From Methanobacteriota archaeon (GTDB lineage Archaea > Halobacteriota > Bog-38 > Methanoflorentales > Methanoflorentaceae): a DNA stretch of 46,767 nucleotides. Positions 26,512-35,446 of this stretch are shown here, one piece after another. Made by a program: the position numbers and the translations under genes. A model generated the notes under the pieces. It was not told where the DNA came from. It saw nothing but the letters and a program-made list of their open reading frames with translations, and made no database searches. The DNA lies in assembly GCA_028679495.1 (NCBI GenBank), contig JAJRBK010000098.1, forward strand, positions 1-46,767, written 5' to 3'. Positions within the stretch are counted from its first letter, which is position 1. Each line of letters opens with the position of its first letter.

Positions 26512-27294
26512 TTAATCTTCTTCATTGTGTCCACTTTTTTGTGTGCCTTGCATGGAGAGCAACTTGTCTCGGCTCATTTTTATTGCCTCGTAATCGTTGA
26601 TCTCAATGATTGCCTTACGCATTCCTCTTAGTAAAGCCCAATCGATAGTGCCATCTCCCACGGCCAAATGCTCGTCACGTATACCGTGGTTATCGCTTAC
26701 GTGATAGTATGAAACAGGAAAATCAGCGCGCATGAACTCGGCAACCATTCCACAAGTATGCGCGTGACCTACATCAATGGTGCCGGAGCTCGCACACCGA
26801 TCAACGAACAACTCGTGTTCTAAAACGCTTGTGCAAAAGTATTTTGGATTATTCGGCATGTTTTCAATGGAAGGTGTGACTCCCACTGTACTGCTGCATT
26901 CTGCCCACTCCCGTAGCGTGGCTAAGGCAAAAGTGAGCGCTCGTGCTGTGACGCGGTCGTTTATCCGCTTGACATACCCTGGGTGCGTCGTTATTGTTGA
27001 TGCATCAAGCGCCACTGCGAAGTCGATGGTCTCCTGTAGTTGTCTCGCGGTTTCTTCTCGTATCCCAACATTAACGCTTGCAGGGTTGAGATCGACTGTA
27101 GGCGCATGAAGTGTGATATCAAAGTCATAACTTGTTGCGCTTTCGAATTGTTTGAGGTTTTTTAGAGCAAATCGTGGCAAGTAAGGTCCTTCACATAGCA
27201 GTTCGATAGCATCAAAGCTGTCCCTTTTGGCCACCTGTAAAGCGGTTTCAAACGGGACATCAAAAAGAGCCAAAGCTGTGAATCCCACTTTCAT
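26512..27294 (-). CDS. Sugar phosphate isomerase/epimerase-like TIM-barrel protein
   Basis: Xylose-isomerase-like/AP endonuclease 2 superfamily, 260 residues. Characteristic motifs are VGFTALALFD at the start, ITLHAPTVDLNPAS, TTHPGYVKR, SIENMP, GTIDVGHAH and the metal-site YYHVSDNHG with GDGTIDW. These ligate a divalent metal in the family. Substrate cannot be told; archaeal genomes carry several uncharacterised copies. It is convergent with the Mut7-C gene. Confidence 0.83.
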   Translation of the reverse strand: MKVGFTALALFDVPFETALQVAKRDSFDAIELLCEGPYLPRFALKNLKQFESATSYDFDITLHAPTVDLNPASVNVGIREETARQLQETIDFAVALDASTITTHPGYVKRINDRVTARALTFALATLREWAECSSTVGVTPSIENMPNNPKYFCTSVLEHELFVDRCASSGTIDVGHAHTCGMVAEFMRADFPVSYYHVSDNHGIRDEHLAVGDGTIDWALLRGMRKAIIEINDYEAIKMSRDKLLSMQGTQKSGHNEED

Positions 27295-27393
27295 AACGAG
27301 ATAAGTCTCTAACTGATAATGCGCATATTTTCACCGCGGATGTCACAGCGTACCGCAATACGTGCGCTGTGATAAACGCTAGGAAAAAGCGTT

Positions 27394-28389
27394 CTATCGT
27401 GCAGGATAATAATCTTCGACTCTCACGATGTCGTCTATGAAGGGCTTTGAAATGCTGTGCATGAGGGAGTTTTCGGTTGCTACGATTTTGTGCACGACTC
27501 CTCGTGGGATATGCATCGTGTCGTTTCTTCCAAAGAACTCCTTAGTGTGTTCAAACTGAACGTAACAGGAGCCCTCCAACATATAAATTGACTCATCCTT
27601 GTCCTTATGGTAGTGATATGAGGTCGTATAGCCCTCTTTTATGTACATCTCCTTTGTGAGGAAGTTCTCCGTGCTAATAAGCTCTTTCTCGTAGCCCCAC
27701 GGTTTGTCGCTTCTGTTAGCGTACTCTTTTTTTATTTCTTCGAGGTCTTTTGTTGTGTCAATCGACATCCAAAATGTATCCTCTTTGTAATATCCCAGTT
27801 GATTTGTGTCAGCAAGAACCGGAAAAACCGTCTTTTCAATTTCGCCTTTTTCAAAATTGCTAAAGGGGATATTTGTGTCGAGAATATAAATTCCGCCGTT
27901 AATATAATACTCAAGCAAGGGTTTCTCCTTAAATGAGCGTATATGCTCCTCTCCAAGTTCAACGATCCCGTACGGGCTTCGCATCTTAGTGACGAACATC
28001 ATCGCTTGAAAATCGCTGTTTTCGTACTTCTTGATCATTTTTTTCAAGTTAGTATCAGAGACGACGTCACCGTTTCTTAACAGTACGGTCTCGGGCTCCT
28101 TTAATAAAGCGATGCCTTGCTTAATTGCGTTAAGCGTGCCGAGCGGTGTATCTTCGACTGAGTACTGGATTTCCATGCCACGATAGCTACTCGCGTACTT
28201 TTCCTCTATTTTGTCACTTAAGTATCCGGTAAGCAAGATGACCCGCTCGATCCCACTGTTCGCCATATCATAGAGCTGTTTGTCCAAAATAGTGTAATCG
28301 TCCTTGATCTCAATGAGCGGCTTCGGTATATCTTGGGTATACGGCTTCAGGCGTTTGCCGTATCCACCGCAGAGGATCATTCCTATCAT
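27394..28389 (-). CDS. Sugar-1-phosphate nucleotidyltransferase fused to a cupin
   Basis: Residues 1-225 form a nucleotidyltransferase with the signature ILCGGYGKRLKPYTQDIPKPL and the metal-site LLRNGDVVSD; residues 230-331 form a cupin with HYHKDKDESIYMLEG (motif 1) and DTMHIPRGVVHKI (motif 2). This order resembles bacterial bifunctional mannose-1-phosphate guanylyltransferase/isomerase but the enzyme half is smaller, like RmlA/GlmU-type transferases. It probably activates a sugar for surface glycan or protein glycosylation; the sugar is unknown. GAGGA precedes the ATG. No other glycan genes are nearby. Confidence 0.85.
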   Translation of the reverse strand: MIGMILCGGYGKRLKPYTQDIPKPLIEIKDDYTILDKQLYDMANSGIERVILLTGYLSDKIEEKYASSYRGMEIQYSVEDTPLGTLNAIKQGIALLKEPETVLLRNGDVVSDTNLKKMIKKYENSDFQAMMFVTKMRSPYGIVELGEEHIRSFKEKPLLEYYINGGIYILDTNIPFSNFEKGEIEKTVFPVLADTNQLGYYKEDTFWMSIDTTKDLEEIKKEYANRSDKPWGYEKELISTENFLTKEMYIKEGYTTSYHYHKDKDESIYMLEGSCYVQFEHTKEFFGRNDTMHIPRGVVHKIVATENSLMHSISKPFIDDIVRVEDYYPAR

Positions 28390-28484
28390 ACTGATCCTCG
28401 TTTGACGCTACTATTCTTTAACTCTTTCTCTGGAAAATAAGCGCTCTAAAGCATCAATTGGCAAGCGCTAACACGCTACGAGTC

Positions 28485-28531
28485 AAAAAAAAGAGTGTGA
28501 CGTTGAAGTGCAAAAAGGTAAGAAAAAAAGA
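28485..28531 (-). terminator. Oligo-T termination zone after the HesB-type gene
   Basis: On the minus strand three runs of five to eight T follow the hesB stop within 55 bases. Repeated T runs without a hairpin are the usual archaeal termination signal. Confidence 0.55.
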
Positions 28532-28537
28532 GAACGT

Positions 28538-28861
28538 TTAGCCGCAGCTACCGCCGCATGATCCACAGCCAGTCAGGCTCGGGTGCTTGATGGTGAAACC
28601 CTTCCCAAACATCGGATCATCGATAAAGTCGATTTCTGCACCGTCCAACGCCGACTCTACGTTTTTTTCCATAAACATTTTGACGCCGTTGGATTCTTGC
28701 ACGTCTTCCGCCTTTGTAGGATTTTCGTCAAGAGACATGGTATACTGCGGACCGCCGCATCCTATGCCTCCGTATGATATCCGTAATCCAAAATTTAGCT
28801 TACCTTCCTTTTCCAGGAGGTCCTTTAGCTCTTTGGCCGCTGTTTCGGTTATTTGAATCAT
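28538..28861 (-). CDS. HesB/IscA (A-type) Fe-S carrier-like protein
   Basis: A 107-residue A-type scaffold/carrier fold starting MIQITETAAKELKDLL. The first cluster cysteine is Cys35 (GGIGCGGPQY). The C-terminus is GCGSCGGSCG, placing cysteines at 99, 102 and 106, so the canonical CGC pair is replaced by a CxxCxxxC arrangement. Delivery of Fe-S clusters is the family role; the changed ligand spacing may alter cluster type. It has a TATA-like GCTTTAAATAG and an AGGAG site upstream and stands alone. Confidence 0.87.
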   Translation of the reverse strand: MIQITETAAKELKDLLEKEGKLNFGLRISYGGIGCGGPQYTMSLDENPTKAEDVQESNGVKMFMEKNVESALDGAEIDFIDDPMFGKGFTIKHPSLTGCGSCGGSCG

Positions 28862-28970
28862 TTCAGACTCCTATATTTTTCTCTCTCGTCGCAACTATTT
28901 AAAGCTACGCAAGTCAAAAAACTACATCTTATCGAGATACAGAAGAAAGAAAAGAGGTAGGGTGGCACTT

Positions 28971-30662
28971 TTACATTGGGGGCATACCGCCCATTCCACC
29001 CATGCCGCCCATTCCACCCATGCCGCCCATGCCGCCCTCAGGCATTGGTGGAGCAGAGAGCTTGCTTGCAGCGATCACGTCATCTATTCGCAGGATCATC
29101 ACCGCAGACTCCGATGCAGAACCAACGGCCTGTGTTTTGATCCTTAGTGGCTCGACGACGCCTTCTTTGAGCATGTCGATTGCATCACCAGTAAAGACGT
29201 TGAGTCCTGCATTTTTATTCCCTTGCTCATGCTTCGATCGGAGCTCAACCAACGTGTCTATTGTGTCAAGACCTGCGTTCTCTGCGAGCGTCTTCGGGAT
29301 AATCTCCAAAGCGTCTGCAAAAGCGCTTATTGCAAGCTGCTCACGGCCTCCCACCGTCGAAGCGTAGTCCCTTAGTTTTAAGGCCAGCTCGACTTCAGCA
29401 GAGCCTCCGCCTGCAACCAGCTTGCCATCCTCAATCGTGACACCCACTACTCTGAGCGCATCTACAACTGCCCGCTCCACGTCATCGACGACGTGCTCAG
29501 TGCCGCCATGCAGCATTATAGACACTGCCTTAGGGTTATCACAATCCTCAACGAAGATCATCTCGTCACCGGCCACCTTTCGCTCCTCAACGAGGCCAGC
29601 ACGCCCTAGGTCACTCTCTTCAAGCTCATCAACGCTCGAAGCAATCTTGCCGTTTGTGGCGCGCGCAAGCTTCTCCATGTCGCTCTTCTTGACGCGTCGT
29701 ACTGCAAGGATGCCTGCCTTTGCAAGATAGTGCTGGGCAAGATCATCAATTCCCTTCTGGCAAAATACTACGTTAGCGCCCTTGCTTGTGATTTGGTCGA
29801 CCATGCCTTTGATCATAGACTCTTCTTGGCCCAAGAACGCTTGCAGCTGATCTGGTGATGTAATAGATATCTCAGCATCGACTTCCGTGTCTTTGAGTTC
29901 AATCGCTCCGTTGACAAGCGCGATCTTCGCGTCGCTAACGGTTCGCGGCATGCCTGTCGAGACGCGTTCCTTGTCGATAATCATTCCTTCAACAAGCTCA
30001 GATGAATCGATGCTTCCTCCTACTTTCTTCTCAATCTTTATGTTATCAATGTCAAAGGTATGTTGCCCGTTTTCTATTTCCACCACTGCTTTAACGGCTT
30101 TTACACAGAGATCTGCAAGTTTCTCTTTGGAAGCTTCAGCTCCTTTTCCGGTCATTGCCGTGATAGCTACCTTTTTAAGCAACTCATCGTCCTCTGGGGA
30201 CACATCGATTGCAATAGTATCGAGGATCTCTCGGGCTTTCGTTGCTGCCAATCTGAAACCCGAGGCAATAACGGTGGGATGCACATCTTGTTCTAGTAGG
30301 GTCTCCGCTCTTTTGAGCAGTTCTCCAGTGATCACAACTGCCGTCGTCGTTCCGTCCCCTACCTCATCATCTTGCGTACGAGCGACTTCAACAATCATTT
30401 TAGCTGCTGGGTGCTCGATATCCATCTCTTTAAGTATTGTGACGCCATCGTTCGTAATAACGACATCGCCGAGCGTGTCAACGAGCATCTTGTCCATTCC
30501 TTTGGGGCCGAGCGTTGTTCGCACCGCCGAAGCCACTGCCTTTGCCGCTGTGATATTCATGCCCTGGGCCTCTTTGCCCCGGGTTCTCTGGCTGCCTTCT
30601 CTAAGAATCAATATGGGCTGTCCACCCAATTGTCCACTTTGTCCTCCCAGTTGTCCTGCCAT
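28971..30662 (-). CDS. Thermosome subunit (group II chaperonin)
   Basis: ATP-dependent double-ring chaperonin subunit, 563 residues. The equatorial domain shows QGMNITAAKAVASAVRTTLGPKGMDKML and GDGTTTAVVITGELL; the apical domain includes FCQKGIDDLAQHYL. The tail is a glycine-methionine repeat (GGMGGMGGMGG) ending in PPM. Prefoldin beta at 11902-12264 is its partner chaperone. GGAGG lies five bases before the ATG. Only one subunit gene is in this window; others may exist elsewhere. Confidence 0.97.
   Translation of the reverse strand: MAGQLGGQSGQLGGQPILILREGSQRTRGKEAQGMNITAAKAVASAVRTTLGPKGMDKMLVDTLGDVVITNDGVTILKEMDIEHPAAKMIVEVARTQDDEVGDGTTTAVVITGELLKRAETLLEQDVHPTVIASGFRLAATKAREILDTIAIDVSPEDDELLKKVAITAMTGKGAEASKEKLADLCVKAVKAVVEIENGQHTFDIDNIKIEKKVGGSIDSSELVEGMIIDKERVSTGMPRTVSDAKIALVNGAIELKDTEVDAEISITSPDQLQAFLGQEESMIKGMVDQITSKGANVVFCQKGIDDLAQHYLAKAGILAVRRVKKSDMEKLARATNGKIASSVDELEESDLGRAGLVEERKVAGDEMIFVEDCDNPKAVSIMLHGGTEHVVDDVERAVVDALRVVGVTIEDGKLVAGGGSAEVELALKLRDYASTVGGREQLAISAFADALEIIPKTLAENAGLDTIDTLVELRSKHEQGNKNAGLNVFTGDAIDMLKEGVVEPLRIKTQAVGSASESAVMILRIDDVIAASKLSAPPMPEGGMGGMGGMGGMGGMGGMPPM
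28983..29036 (-). repeat. Short tandem repeats encoding the GGM tail of the thermosome
   Basis: The tail is coded by near-identical 9- and 18-base units alternating CCGCCCAT and TCCACCCAT on the plus strand. Such units expand and contract easily. They are coding and not a CRISPR array. Confidence 0.75.
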
Positions 30663-30724
30663 TTTTCCTCCGGTATTTCAAATCGATCCTTATATGCGTA
30701 AGTTCTGGCTTTACTATGCAGAAA

Positions 30725-30735
30725 GTTCTATAAAA
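30725..30735 (-). promoter_or_regulatory. TATA-like box upstream of the thermosome gene
   Basis: On the minus strand TTTTATAGAAC lies about 68 bases upstream of the thermosome ATG. A second candidate GCATATAAGG at about 30687-30697 is closer but would leave almost no leader ahead of the GGAGG ribosome binding site. Confidence 0.4.
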
Positions 30736-30772
30736 GCATTGTGTCGGATCTGTAAATGAAGATGCAGGCTTT

Positions 30773-31714
30773 CTACCCTTCTGCTCTCTCATTTACGAGA
30801 TCCAAGAGCTCGTTGGAACTGTCCAGATCCTCAAGTTCTTGTAGGAGGATGACCACAGTATCAAAAATCTTGAAGCACTTAGGCTCATCGCTCGTAATAT
30901 ACAACGAACGGGTAGATATGACGCGTGAGATGCTGCTCATAAGCTCCGCTCGTTTTATTATCGTGCTCGCGCTTTTGCTGATACCCGTGAGCAGCGTATC
31001 CTCTTGGATTTGTGAGAGCATGTCAAACGGCACTTGAGACATGGGAAATACCTTAAATCCCAAATCTACGAGCGTTGACATCGCTTGTTGTTCTAAGGGA
31101 GGTAGTGAGTCGCTTGTCGCCATCTCTTGGTGCGATAAGTGGTGTGTGAGGAGGCTTATAGGAACGGCAAGCGGAGTATCGAGAATTTCCTCAAGCCTGA
31201 GAGCGATTTCAACTTTTGCATCCATCCCCTCTTCATACTTGCGAATACTGCGCCTTGAGACCCCCAGTTCTGAGGCGATTGCACCTAAAGAGAGGTTCTT
31301 GCGAACGCGCGCCTCGTTAAGCGCTTCTTCATCAAGTCTAACGTAAAGTCCACCCGGTGCTGCGTAAACGAGCGGGGGTAACTGGTTCACAAAAAAATCG
31401 AATAATGTCTCGATGTTGACAGCCGGGATGCCGTAGCGCACGTACACAGCGCCTTCTTCTAAGGCGCGGTTTCGCGCCTTCTCGCCGATCAATAAGGGCG
31501 AGCCATAAAAATATTCGGCCAGGCGTTTCAACTCAAGTGCTGTCTCCTCGCTTAAGCCATCGATATTTGACAGCATCTTTATAAAGAGGAGGACTGTCCC
31601 ATTTCTAGCTGCAATATCAAAACACCGTGAACGAACGTCACACCGTTTTGATGTGACAAAGCCCGCTCTATGAAGCACCTGCTTTGCGTGGTCCACCAAC
31701 AGTCCCTGATGCAT
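30773..31714 (-). CDS. COG1395-type archaeal HTH transcriptional regulator
   Basis: A 313-residue archaeal regulator of the family typified by MTH_967. The N-terminal part (about 1-120) has a nuclease-like alpha-beta pattern seen in the family (LLVDHAKQVLHRAGFVTS, RNGTVLLFIKM). The Xre-type HTH is at about 125-185: LNEARVRKNLSLGAIASELGVSRRSIRKYEEG. The C-terminal half (about 190-313) has strand-helix pattern with STLVDLGFKVFPMSQVPFD. Target genes are unknown. It is divergent from tiaS, 120 bases apart. Confidence 0.88.
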   Translation of the reverse strand: MHQGLLVDHAKQVLHRAGFVTSKRCDVRSRCFDIAARNGTVLLFIKMLSNIDGLSEETALELKRLAEYFYGSPLLIGEKARNRALEEGAVYVRYGIPAVNIETLFDFFVNQLPPLVYAAPGGLYVRLDEEALNEARVRKNLSLGAIASELGVSRRSIRKYEEGMDAKVEIALRLEEILDTPLAVPISLLTHHLSHQEMATSDSLPPLEQQAMSTLVDLGFKVFPMSQVPFDMLSQIQEDTLLTGISKSASTIIKRAELMSSISRVISTRSLYITSDEPKCFKIFDTVVILLQELEDLDSSNELLDLVNERAEG

Positions 31715-31795
31715 TCTCTCCCCGTTGTATTGTCGAACTTCCCATTACGCAGATGTTAGAGGCAGCTTCCTCGCATTTACTATGTCTAAAAAGTA

Positions 31796-31805
31796 CTTAT
31801 ATACT
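31796..31805 (+). promoter_or_regulatory. TATA box of tiaS
   Basis: CTTATATACT lies about 35 bases upstream of the tiaS ATG (31835), implying a very short leader. Confidence 0.55.
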
Positions 31806-31834
31806 TTTATACATAAAATGAACGCCTACGAAGA

Positions 31835-33094
31835 ATGCTCATTGGAATTGACGACACCGATTCGCAGCACGGCATGTGTACGACGTATCTCGGGGCGGTG
31901 CTAAAGACGGCGCTTGAGCGACAATTACGTGAGAACGTCCGTCTCCACTTAGTTCGCTTGAATCCGACGATTCGGTTTAAGACCCGAGGAAATGCCGCTG
32001 TTGGTATCACCACTCAAAGCTCTTGCGGCGTTAAAGACATTGTGCAGGCACATATCGAAGATATGGCGTGCTTGCACGACGAGAACACGCATCCAGGCGC
32101 GGTCTTTATCGACCGTGATACGCCGCCTCTGGACATACAACACTTTTCACACGAAGCCATACGTCGGGAGCTTGATATCAGCTATGCGGTTAAACTGATC
32201 GAGCGTAATAACGTGGATTTTTTGGCGTACAAAAAAGGAAGAGGCTTGATAGGAGCGCTTGCCGCTGCAGGGGCCACCCTTGGAAAGGAGGACCATACAT
32301 ACGAGCTCATCACCTACCGTTATGCGCAAAACCACAAAAAACAGCGCTATATTAATAGGGAATCGATATACCGCGCAGATAAGGTGACATACCCCTACAC
32401 ATGGGACACAATCGATCACAAAAATAGCGCCATTGTCTTTTCACCGCGCTCCCAAGACCCAGTACTCTACGGCATTCGAGGGGATGACCCGTATCACGTG
32501 TTCGCGGCACACAGCAAAATCATCTCAGAGCCATACGAGTACATGGTCTTATACGTGACGAATCAGGGCACGGACAAACATGTTCAACACGAACAGATAG
32601 ATGCTTTAACTGAGGGATGTTCTTACGCTCTCACAGGAACCATCACCACAGCTCCTTGGGCAATTGAGGGTGGACACATATTTTTCCAAATCGGTGAACA
32701 ACAACGGACGCTCCGCTGCGTTGCATTTGAACCAACTAAGCAATTCAGGGCGGCAGTGCGGAAGTTATGTGAAGGCGATCGTGTAGTGGTTCAGGGCAGC
32801 TTCATCAAAGACTGCTTGCATCTGGAGAAGCTTCGCGTAGTTGAGCTACAGGATCAATTCAAAGGCATAAATCCCATGTGCTGTAATAAGCGCATGAAAT
32901 CACGCGGTAAAGGCAAAGGATTCAAATGTGTAAGGTGCAAGACGATTAAGCGACATTCAGACACACAAGACATCCCCATAACTAGGGAAATCGAGCTCGG
33001 GACGTATGAGGTCGTTCCTTCAGCACGACGACATCTCGCAAAGCCTTTAATAAGGGATCGGTGCGTGAGACACCCAATATTTCCCAGCCGCTAA
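31835..33094 (+). CDS. tiaS: tRNA(Ile2) 2-agmatinylcytidine synthetase
   Basis: Attaches agmatine to C34 of tRNA(Ile2) so it reads AUA codons, the archaeal counterpart of bacterial lysidine. The 419 residues start MLIGIDDTDSQHGMCTTYLG, contain FKTRGNAAVGI, the THD-like region LAYKKGRGLIGALAAAGA, an OB-fold with YALTGTITTAPWAIEGGHIFF and a C-terminal zinc ribbon (MCCNKRMKSRGKGKGF, CVRCK). All domains of the characterised enzyme seem present. Confidence 0.95.
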   Translation: MLIGIDDTDSQHGMCTTYLGAVLKTALERQLRENVRLHLVRLNPTIRFKTRGNAAVGITTQSSCGVKDIVQAHIEDMACLHDENTHPGAVFIDRDTPPLDIQHFSHEAIRRELDISYAVKLIERNNVDFLAYKKGRGLIGALAAAGATLGKEDHTYELITYRYAQNHKKQRYINRESIYRADKVTYPYTWDTIDHKNSAIVFSPRSQDPVLYGIRGDDPYHVFAAHSKIISEPYEYMVLYVTNQGTDKHVQHEQIDALTEGCSYALTGTITTAPWAIEGGHIFFQIGEQQRTLRCVAFEPTKQFRAAVRKLCEGDRVVVQGSFIKDCLHLEKLRVVELQDQFKGINPMCCNKRMKSRGKGKGFKCVRCKTIKRHSDTQDIPITREIELGTYEVVPSARRHLAKPLIRDRCVRHPIFPSR

Positions 33095-33141
33095 CCGTTT
33101 GAACCATCAGAAAAGACGTCTCCAAGCACCCCTCGACTCTT

Positions 33142-34092
33142 ATGCTAATCAACCACCAAGCGTACACGTCTAAAGCAATCAGCCGATTTAAAGGGAGAGT
33201 CGTGCACCTTACGCACACAGATTTAGATGCCGTGTGCAGTGACGCAATAATGAGAAGGAAGCACGGCGAAATCCTATCGATTTACTCTTCAGTCCAGGAC
33301 TATAGAGTATATATTGATCACCTTGCGGCATCTCGTGGACGCTCGCTAGAGCTCTATCTCTCGGATCTGGGAGGACATCCAAGCGCAGTCGATGCGCTGA
33401 CGAAACTGAGCTCGAAGGGATGGCACGTTGAGTGGCGTGACCATCACGTATGGGACGAGCAAACGCTCGGGCGTGCTAAACAAGTCGTCGATTACTTGCG
33501 CGTCGATCCACAGTTTTGCGCGTGCGAGATCGTATACCAAGATATGCTGCCAAACGACCCAGTTGCACGTGAACTAGCTGCTGTTGGAAGGGACAGAGAT
33601 TTTTGGATAAACAGAGACCCGCGCTCTGAAATGCTTTCTACTGTAGTGCATGACAACGTATGGCGACAGCGAGTTGCAATGGACCTATCACAGGGAATTT
33701 TTTCGGATCGGGACATCGAACGCGAATATGAAAGGCAAACAAAAAAGAAAAATAATGTCATTGAGCGCGCAATACAGCGCTCACGTACGATAGATCACAC
33801 TGCAGTCACTGTGAGCAACCATTACGCGAGCGATGTCGCCGCTTCGTTGCGCAGGAAATATGACTCGACGATCGAGATCGTGCTCCACACAAATGGTGTT
33901 TTTTCCATAAGATCAACCGGTCCAATCAGCAACCGCGTCGCAGAGCTATTCGGAGGCGGAGGGCACCCACATGCTGCAGGAGGCAATCTGCATTTCAGTA
34001 TTGCAGATCGGATCCTGTTTAGATTGTGTTCGCTCCGGCTCAAAAAGGTGCAGAAGCTCATTCGCACGGCATCAGCGTATGAGGGATCCTAA
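33142..34092 (+). CDS. DHH/DHHA1 family phosphoesterase
   Basis: Manganese-type phosphoesterase of the DHH family, 316 residues. Motif I is THTDLDAVCSDAI, motif III is the DHH signature in EWRDHHVWD, and the DHHA1 domain carries the GGGGHPHAAGG substrate loop. Family members degrade short RNA or cyclic dinucleotides, or act as nucleases such as RecJ; this short form resembles archaeal single-domain proteins of unknown substrate. The middle part has a charged helix ERQTKKKNNVIERAIQR. Confidence 0.87.
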   Translation: MLINHQAYTSKAISRFKGRVVHLTHTDLDAVCSDAIMRRKHGEILSIYSSVQDYRVYIDHLAASRGRSLELYLSDLGGHPSAVDALTKLSSKGWHVEWRDHHVWDEQTLGRAKQVVDYLRVDPQFCACEIVYQDMLPNDPVARELAAVGRDRDFWINRDPRSEMLSTVVHDNVWRQRVAMDLSQGIFSDRDIEREYERQTKKKNNVIERAIQRSRTIDHTAVTVSNHYASDVAASLRRKYDSTIEIVLHTNGVFSIRSTGPISNRVAELFGGGGHPHAAGGNLHFSIADRILFRLCSLRLKKVQKLIRTASAYEGS

Positions 34093-34318
34093 ACCAAGGT
34101 ATTGCGGCTGCTATCAGTAAGCGACAGCTTCAGGAAACGCAGATTTCTTGGTCGATCGGCCCGAAGTCTGTGCAGTGAATCGTGCTTCAAGTGAAAAGGC
34201 TTACTAAAGTGCACATTTGCAGGCATCTCATAAACTGAACAACAACAGCAGTGCCAGACGCAGGCTTCCTCTGTAACCTGAGGCAAACACCTAAACAGTC
34301 TGATCTCACGTTGTTTTG

Positions 34319-35026
34319 TTATTCGTATGAACTCTCGTGAGCTACACGTTTTAAACGATCGAATAGAGGATCCTGTTTCTTAATGGCTTCGAAGGCACGA
34401 CTTCGTCGAACACACGATTCACATACACTGCAAGGGGTACTCTCAGCGGTATAACACGACCATGACCACTCAAGTGGCGCATCAATTTGTAATCCAAGCA
34501 GGGCGATTTCACTTTTGTCAAATCGTATAAGGGGCGCGTGCACCTGGACGTCCCCTAGCACTGCGTACTTGAGAGCATCGTTAAAGCGAGCGATAAAGTG
34601 CGACGAATTATCGGGAAAGGTTGCTGCTTCCTCCTTGTTGAATCCCACTACAATGGAATCGAAGTTGAAGTGATCACAAAAAGCAGCCGCAATTGACAGG
34701 AAAACTGCGTTTCGGGCAGGGACCCAGACAACCCTTGCTGTCTCTTTGACTGTTTCAAAATGCTCTAGCACCGCGCTATCGAGTTCTGGCAGTTCACCAC
34801 TGCCTGTCAGTGCTCCTTTAAAGCCTGCGTACCACGGCAGGTCAACAACGTCGTGAGGAACGTGGTACATTGCACAAATTTTAGACGCGTACGCCAGTTC
34901 CTTGCTTTGCGCTCGTTGTCCGTATGCAAAGGTAACACATCTAATCTCGTCGTAATCACCGTACGCAAGCTTAAATGAGACAACGGAATCCATCCCTGCA
35001 GATAGGAGAATGATCGCTCGTGACAT
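34319..35026 (-). CDS. queC: 7-cyano-7-deazaguanine (preQ0) synthase
   Basis: ATP-dependent PP-loop enzyme that makes preQ0, the precursor archaea insert into tRNA for archaeosine. The PP-loop is LLSAGMDS (residues 7-14), with Ala where SGG is usual. The four-cysteine zinc site is near residue 190: CYTAESTPCSVCESCVRR. 235 residues. No other queuosine-pathway gene lies nearby. Confidence 0.9.
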   Translation of the reverse strand: MSRAIILLSAGMDSVVSFKLAYGDYDEIRCVTFAYGQRAQSKELAYASKICAMYHVPHDVVDLPWYAGFKGALTGSGELPELDSAVLEHFETVKETARVVWVPARNAVFLSIAAAFCDHFNFDSIVVGFNKEEAATFPDNSSHFIARFNDALKYAVLGDVQVHAPLIRFDKSEIALLGLQIDAPLEWSWSCYTAESTPCSVCESCVRRSRAFEAIKKQDPLFDRLKRVAHESSYE

Positions 35027-35095
35027 ATATTTGCTGGCCAGTATTACAGGAATTATACGAAGGATTAATTAAAACTGCCCCTTCTAAGTGGTCGT

Positions 35096-35368
35096 ATGGA
35101 AAGAACTGCGTGCATGTTTATTACTGGGTACGTGCAAGCCGTTGGCTATCGCATGTATGTAAGAAGGTATGCAGATCAGTTAGGTATTACGGGCTTTGCT
35201 CAAAACCTGCCAGATGGTCGCGTAAAAGTCGTAGCTTCTGGCTCGGAGACGAAAATTGAAGAGTTGCTGGAAAAACTGCGTCAAGGACCCCGGTTCGCAG
35301 TCGTGCGTAACGTGGAAATGAGGTGGTTGGATGACTACGTTCCTTTTTCTGGTTTTAACGTTAAGTAG
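35096..35368 (+). CDS. acyP: Acylphosphatase
   Basis: Small enzyme that hydrolyses acyl phosphates, 90 residues. The phosphate loop GYVQAVGYRMYVRR carries the catalytic Arg and AQNLPDGRVKV the catalytic Asn. A TATA-like GATTAATTAAAAC lies about 30 bases upstream, suggesting a nearly leaderless mRNA. Confidence 0.92.
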   Translation: MERTACMFITGYVQAVGYRMYVRRYADQLGITGFAQNLPDGRVKVVASGSETKIEELLEKLRQGPRFAVVRNVEMRWLDDYVPFSGFNVK

Positions 35369-35446
35369 GTCAGCTCTCCTTCACCGTCCGCACCATCACG
35401 CTTAGAGTATGCGAAGCGTGGATGAATCCAATATGAACTTTGCCCT

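Noticed and set aside
28983..29036. Regular short repeats resembling a repeat array
   Set aside because: They encode the GGM tail of the thermosome and lack spacers, so they are not CRISPR.
29002..30759. Long serine-rich plus-strand frames
   Set aside because: Shadows of the thermosome gene on the opposite strand.
34093..34318. 226-base gap between the DHH gene and queC
   Set aside because: Searched for small genes, tRNA and repeats; nothing convincing seen.
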